NCBI GenBank assembly: GCA_021432635.1
Contig: MU270015.1
Coordinates: 2,455,757 to 2,519,756, forward strand
Origin: Thozetella sp. PMI_491
Lineage: Eukaryota > Ascomycota > Sordariomycetes > Chaetosphaeriales > Chaetosphaeriaceae
Reading direction: 5' to 3'
DNA: 64,000 nucleotides
Shown piece by piece: positions 53,824 to 64,000 of the stretch. Numbering within the stretch: position 1 is the first letter of the stretch; every line of letters starts with the position of its first letter. The notes below the pieces were generated by a model, which was not told the origin of the DNA, ran no database searches, and saw only the letters and a list, made by a program, of their open reading frames with translations. A program made the translations under genes and the position numbers.

Positions 53824-54916
53824 ATGGGGGTGCCATTTGACGTCTCGCCTGAGACGCGAGCAAGCACGTGGCACTACTTCTACCGGCAGCTCTTCGTCAC
53901 ACCACCGCCCGTGACACGCCGCGATGCAGATTTGAGTGGGAAGACGGTCATTATCACTGGGGCTAACGGGGGGTTAGGAATCGATACTGCACGCCAGATC
54001 CTCGCCCTGGGCGCCAAAGTAATCTTGGCCGTCCGCAGTGAGGCCAAGGGAGAGAAAATCCGACAGGAGCTGCTCAATGAATGCAAGCTCATCCCCGATC
54101 TTATTCAGGTCTGGGAGCTGGATCTCATGTCCTACAATTCGGTTATCTCCTTTGCTAAACGCGCCAAGTCGCTGGAGCACCTAGACATTGCCATACTCAA
54201 TGCCGGAGTCTTCAAGGTCACAGAGTCCTTCGGTCCAACCAACTATGAGGAGTCTGTCCAGATCAATTACCTCTCCACCGTGCTTCTAACGGTCTTGCTG
54301 CTACCAGTAATCATAGAGAAGAAGACGCCAGGCGGGCCCGGTCGCATCTGCATAGTTTCTTCCGACGCGGCCGCCTGGGCCAAGTTCCAAGAGCGAGCCT
54401 CAGACCCGCTTCTGGGTGCCTTCACGCAGAAAGCAGCTAAGTGGGGTTTTTACGACCGCTACGCCACGACTAAACTTCTCGGGCAGCTATTCTTGGTGGA
54501 GCTAGCTAAGCAAGTCTCCAGGACTGTCGTCACGGTCGATGCCGCCAACCCCGGATTCTGCGCTGGCTCGGACCTTGCTCGCGAGGCCTCGGGCATCTTC
54601 CGCTTTATTTACAGGATTCAATGCGGTCTACTCGCTCGCACATGTTCCGTTGGCGCGCGCACCTTCATCCATGCAATTTCCACGCTAGGCGAGGAAGCGC
54701 ATGGCCACTACATTGAGGACGCTAAGATCCAGCCGTAGGTTCCTACCTAACGGGGCTTATTCTGGATTTGCTGACATGAACCATTACAGTATGCCCCCCA
54801 TCGTGTACACACCTGAGGGCCAACAAATAGCCAAGAAGCTCTACGAGGAAACGCTAGATGAGCTTTCATTCGCGGGTGTGAGAAGTATTATTAACGACAT
54901 TTCAGCGGTTCAGTAA
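53824..54916 (+). CDS. Short-chain dehydrogenase/reductase (retinol-dehydrogenase-like)
   Basis: Exons 53824-54734 and 54790-54916 give 345 residues. The Rossmann motif TGANGGLGIDTARQ is at about residues 46-60. LDIAILNAGVF carries the NAG motif, IVSSDAAAW the Ser, and YDRYATTKLLGQLF the Tyr-x3-Lys. The last exon supplies PEGQQIAKKLYEETLDELSF, the usual C-terminal helix, so the apparent stop right after KIQP is an intron artefact. Fungal members of this subgroup are often pathway enzymes acting on polyketides or lipids. I place the start at 53,824 rather than the in-frame ATG 132 bp upstream because family resemblance begins at MGVPFD. Confidence 0.9.
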
Positions 54917-55223
54917 TAGAGGATGACGTGGTTGGTTTGGCAAGTTCTTGGGTAAGCTAGTGGGAAACAAAGGAGCGCTTGGCTCCCAATCTATTCACAG
55001 TTAAGGTTACTGAGACACTACGGCTTACGCAAAACAAAGAGTATTTTCAGAATTCTACATCTTAAACGAATGGAGGGAAGTAAATGAGTTGACAATAGAA
55101 CTGTAGTTATCCCCTAACCCCTGAGTATATACCAATTCACAATTCGTACTTTGGCAACCGACAAGAGCTTGGTAAGCCTAGCCTTATTGTTACCCTACAA
55201 TCCATGTAAGGATTCAGTTCATG
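54917..55223. other. Spacer, no gene seen
   Basis: About 300 bp of AT-rich 3' sequence between convergent genes. Confidence 0.5.
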
Positions 55224-55800
55224 GAAACACTATACGGTGTCCTGGGCACAGTTGGCAATAAGACTTTGGACATCGCCGGTGAGCGCAAGGCTGCCCCCTT
55301 GGTTGGCAATACCAACGCACTTCTGGTCTTTGGTTCCAGGAGGAACATACCAGGTTGCAGCTTTTCCAGTGCAGCCAGAGCCCGCCCAGTATTTGATGAC
55401 GCAGTTCTGGCCAGCGGGGCTTTCACTTGTTCCCCTGGTCAGCACGTCACTTAACTGGTTAAAAGATGGGAGACTTACACGGTGCCGCCATAGTTTGCAC
55501 CACTCCCGATGCCAAGGCACGTACCGGAGCTGATAGTTCCTAGTTACTTATCAGTTCCTGAAAATTCGATTCTTTTTTTTTCTTTTTTTTTTAGGAAGGC
55601 CGTAAATTAGAGCTCTCACTTTGCAACTTGAAATCATTAGTGCATGATCCGGAGCACCAAGATCTTGACCGCAATGGCACTGGAGGTGCGTCTCTCAATT
55701 TCTGGCGCTGCGCTCGCGCTGGTAGCCAAAGGGCGGCAAGTGTGACGAACTTGGTGAAAAGCTGAGGGTCGTTAAATGTAATGCTCCAGGCCCTCTTCCG
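55224..55800 (-). CDS. Possible small secreted Cys-containing protein, start uncertain
   Basis: The two 3' exons are convincing. An exon ending GANYGGTV joins after an intron (donor GTGTAAGT or GTAAGT, acceptor CCAG) to GTSESPAGQNCVIKYWAGSG, then CTGKAATWYVPPGTKDQKC and LANC near the stop. An upstream piece on the same strand (about 55,770-55,600) reads FTKFVTLAALWLPARAQ, like a signal peptide, but no in-frame ATG precedes it. An intron with long T/A runs (about 55,625-55,545) separates the parts. Either the first exon is elsewhere or the start codon was lost. The family is unknown; the pattern of paired Cys and Gly-rich loops suits a small extracellular protein. Confidence 0.4.
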
Positions 55801-55859
55801 AGATGAACCGTCGTGCTTGCCATTCTGCTAGATTCTGGCCGGTTTAGGACAAGCTATAT

Positions 55860-56729
55860 AGGTTGGAGCTCGAGGAATGTTATATGGTTGGGATTGACTG
55901 GGTTGACTTGAATGTTGAACCAAATTTCTCAAGCTTCTTACGGCGAATATTTATACTCGATTCTATCCTGTCATCCTTGTCACATTCGTCGTATCGTAAT
56001 CGGTCAATCCTAACGCGACTCAGGGGAAGCGTGAAGCCATCTCAAGAAAGCGGCTATTCTGCGCTGGGAAACTCGTAAATATCTCCCATCCCATCGGAAT
56101 CTCGGGAAATAAAGTTCGAACAAGTAGCCTCGGCCCGGCAGATATAAGGGTCACTTTGTTATGAGGCCGATTTGAACGGCTGAGTTAGCTAATGCTGATA
56201 CTGCGTCGCTAGTGTCTCAAACTCTGGTCCACACATCCATACCTAGAAACTCGTACAAGGAGGTATTCATATGAGCAGTGTAAAGGCTTTGATGAACATG
56301 AGCCATCGATAAGAGCCTGTCAGCCCTTAATTTCGATGGAAAGCCCCCCAAAAGCCTATCCTAGCCGTGTAAAAGTTGGGTGCCCATTTGAGGCGTCTTG
56401 ATCGTCAGCTGGTGAATGCTCTGCTTCCGTTGAATATCCTCTGGAGTTTACAACTATAGCGTCAATGCAAGCAGAAGGCCCGAGAGAAAATTTGGAAATT
56501 CACATATTTGTTTCATCTGCTCTTGTAGAAAACAACTGGAGACTGACGCGTTCAAGTGGACTTCCTTCTTCCTACCCCGACACGCGAATATAATGGTAAA
56601 TAGAGTCGTACCTAGGATTGAGTAGAGCTTGCCTCTACTTAGCTTACATGGATCAATTATATTTTTGCAATTTTCTATGGCGATTACGGCCTTGTCTGGA
56701 TCTAAGTAATGCATACGACGGTCCGCCAA
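55860..56729. other. Intergenic, no gene recognised
   Basis: About 870 bp. The left edge holds a TATA-like ACCTATATAGC on the minus strand near 55,852-55,862, fitting a promoter for the small secreted protein. Nothing else can be supported. Confidence 0.45.
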
Positions 56730-57483
56730 TTAAGCTCTTTTCTTCAACCCCGAACCTGTGTTGGCCAGCGACCGAAATTGTTCGGGGGTGTAACTAGTGT
56801 ACCAGGTGCTCCAGCCTGCGACATAGCCTACCAGTCTAACCAAGCCAAAAACGGCTCCGGTGACTATGCCCTGCATCCAGCGTGGCACCGCAGGTGGACA
56901 GAAGGCGATGAAGTTATCCCGATATGAACAGAGATAGAAGAAGCGCAGAAATGCCCACAGCAGTCCACCAAACTTATCCATATCATGTACGATAGAAAAT
57001 GCATTATAAAAGAAGACAATTTTGGTCCCATCCTCTTTGGGAGTGGCGGTTAGAATCGTCAGTCGGCAAGTTTCAATGCGCTATGCAGTTACCAGGTAAT
57101 GTTGGACAAGGCTCACCGTTATCTGTCCATTCTTCGATCAGTAAGGTCTCCCCATCATCAAATTCCGATCTGCAGAAGTCGTGGATATCGAATCGTTCAA
57201 AGGTAGCCTCGTTGCCGGCGGCAAGCTCCCGGCAGGCTCCATTGATGTAGACCTTGGCCCTCCCCTGGAGAACTTTAATGTGTTCCACATAAGCTTCGTG
57301 CCAGTGACTTCCAGGAGACCACTTTGAATTCCTAGGGATCTCCATGATGCGGTGGGTTGAGGTAGGAGAAAGCATAGAGCTAACCATAGAAGATCCGGGG
57401 AGATGGACTGTAACCGTATGTTGCAAGGAAGGCAGTGTGTAAGACAAAGAGCTAAAAGTGCTTGTATCTGTGAGCTGGGTCAT
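56730..57483 (-). CDS. Cupin-domain protein with C-terminal hydrophobic extension
   Basis: Exons 57483-57117 and 57034-56730 give 223 residues. The cupin core spans about residues 50-120: WSPGSHWHEAYVEHIKVLQG contains the H-x-H-x(n)-E-like metal set, followed by RAKVYINGACRELAAGNEAT and a second strand pair near RFDIHDF. After the 82-bp intron the protein continues EDGTKIVFFYNAFS and a long hydrophobic segment (MQGIVTGAVFGLVRLVGYVA), then a basic tail. The fold suggests a small metal-dependent enzyme or binding protein held at a membrane. It is divergent from the Zn2Cys6 regulator with 429 bp between ATGs, so that factor may control it. Confidence 0.75.
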
Positions 57484-57912
57484 TTGGACAGTTTTTGGTA
57501 TGTACTGGTTGTGTTCAGAGGGAAATTGTAGTCAACGGTAGGGAAAGCTGAAGATTGAGTCGCAACTTGGAAAGCAGACGGGATGTTCTACAGAAGTGTT
57601 TTTATGGCGAGCCCCACGCTGCTCTGGAGCCTTGTCAACATTTTTCGGGAATAGTTGCCCAGCGTCCCAATCAGGCATAGCCGCATATATGAGATGCAAT
57701 CCTTAGATCCCGGCTCAACAACCTGTCAGCTGACTAAAATCTCACCTATCCTCGGACGTGGAATCTCGATAGCCGGGCAATGTCATAAAAGGACAAATAG
57801 CAACTATCCGCGAATGTCGGCGCAATGTACTTCTCGGCATCAAGCTAATCCCTACTAGTGGCATCTGCTTAGGAAATTGCAATACCGCTTTGTAAAAAAA
57901 AAAAAAACACAC
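57484..57912. promoter_or_regulatory. Divergent promoter between cupin gene and Zn2Cys6 regulator
   Basis: 429 bp, no gene. A 14-nt A run sits just before the regulator ATG at 57,913. Confidence 0.5.
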
Positions 57913-59908
57913 ATGGCGCGGGCAGAGAATCGAAGTTGCCGGACTTGCAAAGGTGCGCCCTACTAAAAATCAGGATCTAACTATCTCCTGCTTTTGATTT
58001 GCTTAGTCATACACGTTGAAATAACTCAGATCTCAGAGCGGAAAGTCCGTTGTAGCCAAGAGGTCCCAGTATGCGCGAACTGTGCTAGGGGGGGAAGAGC
58101 GTGCGAGAGAGACCTTCTTCGGCTGTCATGGCCCCAGGATGGCGACAGAAGACGGGCCGTTGTTGGTCCGGCACCATTATGCTCTGCTCAAGGCCATAGA
58201 AGCCCTGCCATCGGCCAATTCATAAACGTCTCAGTGCATGAAATGGCATCCACGCTAACTTACAGCCAAGGTACCTGGTGGGATAGAATCTGCGGTAATT
58301 ACCTGTGGTATTGAACTGTGTCGGTTAACCAGTCTTGATGCAGACATCTGGAATGCTAGTCCTGACGCTGGGCAAGATCGCCTCATATACCAACCAAGGT
58401 CGATCAGTCCTCTACCAGAGTTTGCTCGGCGCATGGATAGCCTCGAATTATTTTCATATTGTAAGTACTCAGGCTACTAGACTATACTGCTTGTCTATAT
58501 ACATTTGATTTCCTAAACGATTCATTTACCCAGTCTATCACGTTGCATCAGCTGCTCTACCTTGCCTGAATTCATCCAGGACGGACATCCGAGACGTGCT
58601 CATGCGAATGTCAGTTTTTGACGACACTGATTCCACCAAAGCTGTTCTATTCTCCCTCTTGAGCTTATCATCCCTCCACCGTAATGGTGACAACATTGAG
58701 GCTACTCGTTTCAAGCACCAGGCGCTCCGAGCCCTGCAAGATCTGTCACGAACCAATGCGATCCAGTCATATCAATCTCACCAGCACGTATCTGCGAACT
58801 TATTGCTCTGCCGCGGTGAGGTAAAGTTCCGGCATGCCCATCGTATGCGCAGGCTATAGCTCACACTTCACGCAGATAGCCCTGGCTTCTAAAGCCACCT
58901 CCTTCTGGGGACTATACATAGGAGGTGCCAAGACTATTCTCTCTCACTTGTACGCTCAAAATGCAAGAAGTTTGGTACAAAGCTCTGAGACCGCCCTGCT
59001 GTACCAGTGCCTTCACTATCACGATGTTATGTCGAGGTTTAGCATCCGACATGGGATAGGTTCCCGGGTACTCCTAGGATCGACCGGATATGGTATAAAC
59101 AGCTATGAGCACCGAGCCGAATGGGAGAAAAGCTCTCAGGTATGCATATAATGTCATTATTGTATTATTGCATATAAACTAATAGCTAGAATAGGGGATG
59201 ATAGCTACTCTGAACTGTCATTCGAACGAAGTCCAGATACTCGATGATGTGCTATGCTTACCGGCAGGGCCTGGAAATTCCAGTTATCATTCCGGCGAAT
59301 ACGCCGATGCCCTCCTGAGACTCGAGAACCGCATACGGCACTCTTACTTTCTGAGCAGAGCTGGGCTGCTTGGCGCTTGCCTACCCCCATGGTCAAGTCG
59401 CAGAATCACAGAGCCTGAAGAGGAACCAATCCCTTTAGAGGACTTGCTCTGTCGGTCGCGAATCCATCTTTTCTTGGCCTCTACGTGGCTTTACTTCGAG
59501 AGAACAGCCCATTCTATGATTAGCGACTCGGAGACTCTGTCCCATATCCTCGACGATGCATTCTCTCTCCTTTCATACAACCTGCGAAATCAGCACGTTG
59601 AGTGGAAGATAAGATATCCGCCGTTTGTACTCTTCATAATTGGCGGGGAAGCACGCAGCGACAAGGAAAGAAAACTAGTGTTGGATATTATGAGGTGCGC
59701 AGCTATCGAAACTGAGAGGGTTCATGGAGATGGACAGCCATGTCCCGCTATCGGCCTCAGGGAATCTGGGCTAGGGTATGCAACTGCGTTAACGAAGGCC
59801 CTGTGGACCATGAATGACCTACACAACTCTTCAAAAGGCTGTCTAGACTACAGTACCAAGCTTCAAAAAGCTATGGCCAGCTGCGCGCAGCTACCTGCTC
59901 TATTATGA
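57913..59908 (+). CDS. Zn2Cys6 transcription factor (fungal_trans_2 type)
   Basis: Exons 57913-57952, 58037-58270, 58344-58460, 58534-58820, 58876-59139 and 59195-59908 give 551 residues. The zinc cluster begins at residue 9 and is split by intron 1: CRTCKERKVRCSQEVPVCAN then CARGGRAC, with all six cysteines in place. LRLSWPQDGDRRRAVVG follows, a linker shared with the paralogue at 51,662-53,452. The regulatory domain contains LLSLSSLHRNG, LYIGGAKTILSHLY and CLHYHDVMSRFSIRHG, ending in WTMNDLHNSSKGCLDYST. It probably regulates the divergent cupin gene and perhaps the nearby SDR genes. Confidence 0.88.
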
Positions 59909-59970
59909 CTTGAGACACTATCCGCGTTGCTATAGTCTAGAAATATTGTGCTTAATTACATGGAAGTTGA

Positions 59971-61102
59971 TTACATGGAGGTATAAGCATTCAGAGCCAA
60001 CTGGCCACCCAGATGGGCGTAGAGCACGTTGGAGCCAGCCGGGATCTCTCCTAGCTTCACCATGTCCATCATTCCGGCGAGACTCTTGCCCTCGTAGACC
60101 GGGTCTGTGATGAACGCCTCTGTCTCCGCCCCGAAGCGGATGGCATCGATCGTCTGTTGGTCCGGAACTCCATAAACACCTCCATGGTATCTGTCATCAA
60201 GAATAATATCGCTCTCAGTAATGTCGTCCTCCTGCAGGCCGATTTTCACGCCGGTGGCCTTGGCGATACGCAGAACCTGTTCGGCAGTCTGCTTCACTTT
60301 GGCTGATGCGTCGATACCAATCACCTTACGGTGGCGGGAGCCTCCCTTCTCGGCAAGCTTAAATCCTGCTACCATGCCTGCCATGGTCGAGCCGGTGACT
60401 GCGCAGACAATAACAACGTCAAAGAAGACTCCCATCTCCTTTTCCTGCTTCTCAACCTCAAACGCCCACCTGGCGAAGCCCAATCCGCCAAGCGGGTGAT
60501 CAGATGCACCTGCGGGAATGTAATATGGTTTCCGGCCGGCGGCTACCAGCTCATCCTGTAGATTCTTCAGGGTAGGTTTGTGCTCAATGCCGAACGGGGA
60601 AGGATCAAGAATTGTTCGGGCATTCATTAGCCTCGAGAGCTGGATGTTGCCGGCCTTCTCGTAGACCGGATCTTCCCAGTTCACCCACTTCTCCTGGACA
60701 ACAGCGGCCTTGAGGCCCATCTTTGCCGCGACCGCAGCCACTTGGCGTGTATGGTTCGATTGGACACCACCGATGCTCGTGAGTGTGTCGCAGCCTTGAG
60801 CCAAGACATCTGGCACGAAATACCTGGGTATGATGAGCTTCTCAACGTTCGTGTCAGACGAGGATTGTACTCGGTTTGCCATACTCTAGCTTTCTTGTCT
60901 TGTTACCGCCGAACGCAAGGCCCGAGTTGCAGTCTTCGCGCTTAGCGTAGATCGCCACATTGCCTCCCAGGGCCTTGGAGATGCGAGGAAGGTATTGGAT
61001 AGGTGAAGAACCAAAAAGGAGTGGCTCTCTGGGAATGGAAGCGAATGGCTCAGGGAGCGCGACCACATCAGCACCTCCCGGTGCAGGTACGGAGCTTGCC
61101 AT
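59971..61102 (-). CDS. 1-aminocyclopropane-1-carboxylate deaminase
   Basis: Exons 61102-60885 and 60823-59971 give 356 residues, close to the usual 340-360. It is a PLP enzyme of the tryptophan-synthase-beta fold that breaks ACC, the ethylene precursor, to 2-oxobutyrate and ammonia. [20 protein letters not shown] carries the PLP lysine, and [20 protein letters not shown] the carboxylate-binding Ser-Asn pair. [20 protein letters not shown] and [15 protein letters not shown] complete the family set. The splice restores [18 protein letters not shown]-cysteine desulfhydrases are close relatives and cannot be fully excluded. In plant-associated fungi the enzyme can lower plant ethylene. A large Zn2Cys6 regulator lies directly upstream on the same strand. 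Confidence 0.9.
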
Positions 61103-61596
61103 AGTGTCCACTGAAAATAATGAGATTTATTTATTAATCTCGGGATGAAGATGGCAGTTATGACTTCAAACTTCATGAATGCTTGCCGCAGCAGCTTATT
61201 TATTGCAGCGACTGCCTCCCGAAGCCGAATCTCATGCCCGCCTCCCCAAACTTATTGATACAACACATCGCGCATTTGAACCCTGTGATTGGTTGGAAGC
61301 CAGGCTTGGCTCGCCAAGCCCCGCTTCGTTTCGGGAAACCTGGTGGGGCGTCGGCAAACTTCTAGACTCCCGTACATGGAGAGTTCCCCGTCGGGAAAGC
61401 TCACACGCCAAAGTCGGCAGAGGCGCTGGCGCCTTGTCGTGAACAACATGAGCGGTTCAACCGTAGCGGCATTCGTGCCACTGAAAGATTATCCTGATTA
61501 TGTTGCCTTGCAGGTATCCACAATGGCCTCCGCAGACGAGACTCAAGATAAAAAGTTCTCCATTAAACCTTCCTCGAGCCGTAACTCATCCTCCCA
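61103..61596. other. Promoter region of the ACC-deaminase gene
   Basis: 494 bp between the regulator stop and the deaminase ATG, with no additional gene. It must hold the terminator of the upstream regulator and the promoter of the deaminase. Confidence 0.5.
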
Positions 61597-63889
61597 CTAA
61601 AACCAATGATCAAGGCTGGCATGTGAAACCTGCCATAATTCCGTAAAATGGAAGTCATCAGTCATGAACTCCTCCCATTCGCCCATGACCCCTTCGTTTG
61701 TAGTTCTATCCGCGTCGGCCGCTACACCATCGATACTGTACGCAGGCTCACTAGAGAGAGATCGCAACTGCTCCGCCTGATCTTGTCCCAGGCGCGGCCT
61801 CCCAACCTCTTTCGTTCTCCTCCAGAACTTCAAATAACCGTCCTCGCCCATTCTTTTCACTGTTGTCTCGCACTGACCGAGGCAGATATCTGCCAAGTCC
61901 CAGTTGGCCTCCGACTTAAGCTTGCGAAGATGGTCAATTAACGTCCGGGCGCTCGACACACAGTCGTCAGCAACGCTGTCGGATTGAGCTTCTAGCGCGC
62001 ATCTCATCATTAGGGTAGCGGCGGAAGCAAAGTGATAAGCCGTGTCTCCAGGCTTGTAAGCAATTCAATATTGCCAAAAAGTACTGCGGGATGGACAACA
62101 CTCACATGGCAGCCAAAATGCACGCGTGTCTCCAATTGAAAGAGAAACGATGAAGTTTATAAGAGCATTCCCGGCCTTTATACACCGGCTTTTGTGATAT
62201 GCCGCTTCTTCGGGATCGTTTATTCGCGTCGCCTAAGTATGTTAATGCCTCGGGTGAGGTGAAGCATGTAGATATTACCACGAACCTGAAGCGCCACACG
62301 ATAAAGACATATTTTCAAAGCTAAGAAAGAGAGGCGTAGATTCAACGAGCCAGGCTGATCTCGCTCAAATTCATCTCCCGCTGGGTTTAGCCACGACGGT
62401 AACGCATCTTGCCAGTCGTCGACAGAGGCTTCGACGCGGCGGAGAATCTTGAGGGTGTGCTCGAGTGGTTCCTCCCGCACCGAGTAGATGACAGGGAGGA
62501 CTTCACCCAATATTTTAGTCAGTCGACAAAGAGCAATAAAGACATGGGCCCCTCGGATCCGCGAATCTAGGACGGATGCCTCGCCACCGGGCACATCGTC
62601 CAGGATCATGCGCAGCTCGGGGAGGTCAACATCCCACTGATCGCGATGGATGTGGCTAGGGGTGCCATGGCATAGGCTAGCCCTGTCATCATTCGATCAG
62701 CTTTCGGGCAATTTTATCTGAAATCTTTACAACTTCAGTACCAGGACTCACCAATAGTCATGTATAAGGAGCGCCCACCAAGCCTTTACACGCAGGTTCT
62801 TCTGCCTGAGGTCGAGATTCCACTTGCCGGGATTTCTATTCAGTCCCAAGCTCTGAGCAAGTGCTACGGCCCCGCCAACGTTGATGGCATTGTATGTAAT
62901 AGACGTGATGGGTCTTCCTAGCAAATCTAATATGCAAGAAAGAACAGTGGAGAAGCTAGGAGAGTGAAAGTCATCGTGCATGGCACTGACAGCCACATTC
63001 CAGATGTAGCGCACATCGGGAGGCGGGCGACCCGACGCTGCAATCCGATCTGATAGCCCCCAAAAGACCAAGGAAACGGCATAGATCTCGCATATGAGGG
63101 TGTGCGGCAGGGAGCCCTGTTTGTATGCCTTTGTCACAGCTATTTCGTCGAGAACTGGGAATGATGGGTGTATCACATTGAAGTATCTGGTGCGAGTAAG
63201 TTTAGCACGAATGGCTGCTGTATGCACGCCTAGACTCACAGCTCCACGAGATCCGGGCCCAGAGGCTCCAGTATCTTCTCCAGTATCTCACACTGCTTGA
63301 ACCCCGAGGTACCATTTCCGGACGAAGCGGTTGTTCGCTGCCTGGGTACCTTCATATAGACCACCGGGTTTCGTGGGTCGTCCGAGTAGACGCTATATGG
63401 ATTCGGGTGAACATGGCTCTCAGCAATATCATCTTTCGGGGATATGAATTGCTCCAACATCTGTGCATCGCGAGCGAGGGCTGGGCCGACAATATGTCCG
63501 GAGAGACCAGCTGCCCCTACGGCGGGAAGTGTGGCGATGGACGATGCGCTCTCAAGTGAAGTAGTGCCAAGAGCGAGGTTGTGGAAATCTTGGGCCGGTA
63601 GGTTCGTCTCAGTGACCGCAGGAGACGCAGCCGGTGTAGACTTCCGCGAGCGCAAATACCGAGCGTGGCCTGCCATGCGCCGCGAAGATGCCCGCTCCTT
63701 GATGCTGGTTTTGCAGTCATTATGATGAGTTCGGCAGAGAGCACATGGCTCGTCCAATCGCGCACGGTCACAGCGAGACTTTCGCCGGTGACAGAAGTCA
63801 CACGCAGGGACTTTGTGGGACCGGTATGGCCGAGAAGGCGCGGAATTACGAGGGTTAAGATTGTCAAGAGGGGCAGTCTCATCGGCCAT
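61597..63889 (-). CDS. Zn2Cys6 transcription factor with fungal_trans domain
   Basis: Exons 63889-63240, 63186-62752, 62682-62286, 62175-62106 and 62045-61597 give 666 residues. The zinc cluster is at about residues 30-60: ACDFCHRRKSRCDRARLDEP then CALCRTHHNDC. The fungal_trans domain has LYFNVIHPSFPVLDE and LNRNPGKWNLDL, and the hallmark HDYWASLCHGTPSHIHRDQW, which appears only after splicing. The 70-bp fourth exon gives FIVSLSIGDTRAFWLPY, the regulatory-domain motif before AYHFASAATLMMRCALEAQ. Every joint is in frame. Relatives include regulators of nitrogen and carbon catabolism. It lies in tandem 494 bp upstream of the ACC-deaminase, whose expression it may control. Confidence 0.9.
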
Positions 63890-64000
63890 TAGAAGTCAAT
63901 ATCGTAGTGGTAAGAAGTGAAGATGTTGAGTAGCCGGGAGATGTAACCTGTGGCACCCTCCTCTGCCGTGCCGTTCTCGACAAACCCGATGAAAACTGGG
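63890..64000. other. Promoter edge of the fungal_trans regulator
   Basis: The last 111 bp of the window, upstream of the ATG at 63,889. Nothing more can be said. Confidence 0.4.

Noticed and set aside
54735-54789. Early stop in the SDR after KIQP
   Set aside because: It is the start of a 55-bp intron; the final exon gives the usual C-terminal helix.

Overview
The window is nuclear DNA of a filamentous ascomycete (Pezizomycotina). Genes are split by short introns of about 47-151 bp with GT-AG ends and CTAAC-like branch sites. The families present (subgroup C killer-toxin-like chitinases, Zn2Cys6 regulators, a PTH11/SAT4-type membrane protein, a Hrip2-like elicitor, DUF1996) are typical of that group. 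I see no rRNA, tRNA, CRISPR or retroelement. I rebuilt exon structures by hand. For every model called intact, the exon lengths sum to a multiple of three and the joined protein reads through.

Left part (1-22,500): the 3' bulk of a secreted GH18 chitinase with an unusual Cys-rich tail; a 2.9 kb AT-rich stretch with an O-methyltransferase fragment and a 445-bp MITE; a SAT4-type membrane protein gene carrying an in-frame stop; an amino-acid/GABA-type permease; a Hrip2-like small secreted protein; a decayed alpha/beta-hydrolase beside an intact one; and a MARVEL-like membrane protein with a Pro/Tyr/Gln-rich tail. Long stretches between them hold nothing I can name.

Middle (22,300-38,200): an MDR reductase with a broken duplicate of its 3' end; a UPC2-like Zn2Cys6 regulator divergent from it; a cytosolic GH31 alpha-xylosidase; a C2H2+Zn2Cys6 regulator; and an alpha-glucoside-type MFS transporter. 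The GH31 and MFS promoters share an 11-bp element (CTCCGGYGGGG, five copies), so the two genes look like one small regulon for uptake and cleavage of alpha-xylosides. An F-box/ankyrin protein follows.

Right part (38,700-64,000): a complete 1367-residue LysM/ChtBD1/GH18 chitinase of the killer-toxin alpha-subunit type; an orphan secreted 319-residue protein transcribed away from it; a DUF1996 secreted protein; two SDR genes around a regulator that has lost its Zn2Cys6 domain; a doubtful small secreted protein; a cupin with a membrane-seeking tail; an intact paralogous Zn2Cys6 regulator; an ACC-deaminase; and a large Zn2Cys6/fungal_trans regulator. This end has the look of accessory or niche-adaptive DNA.
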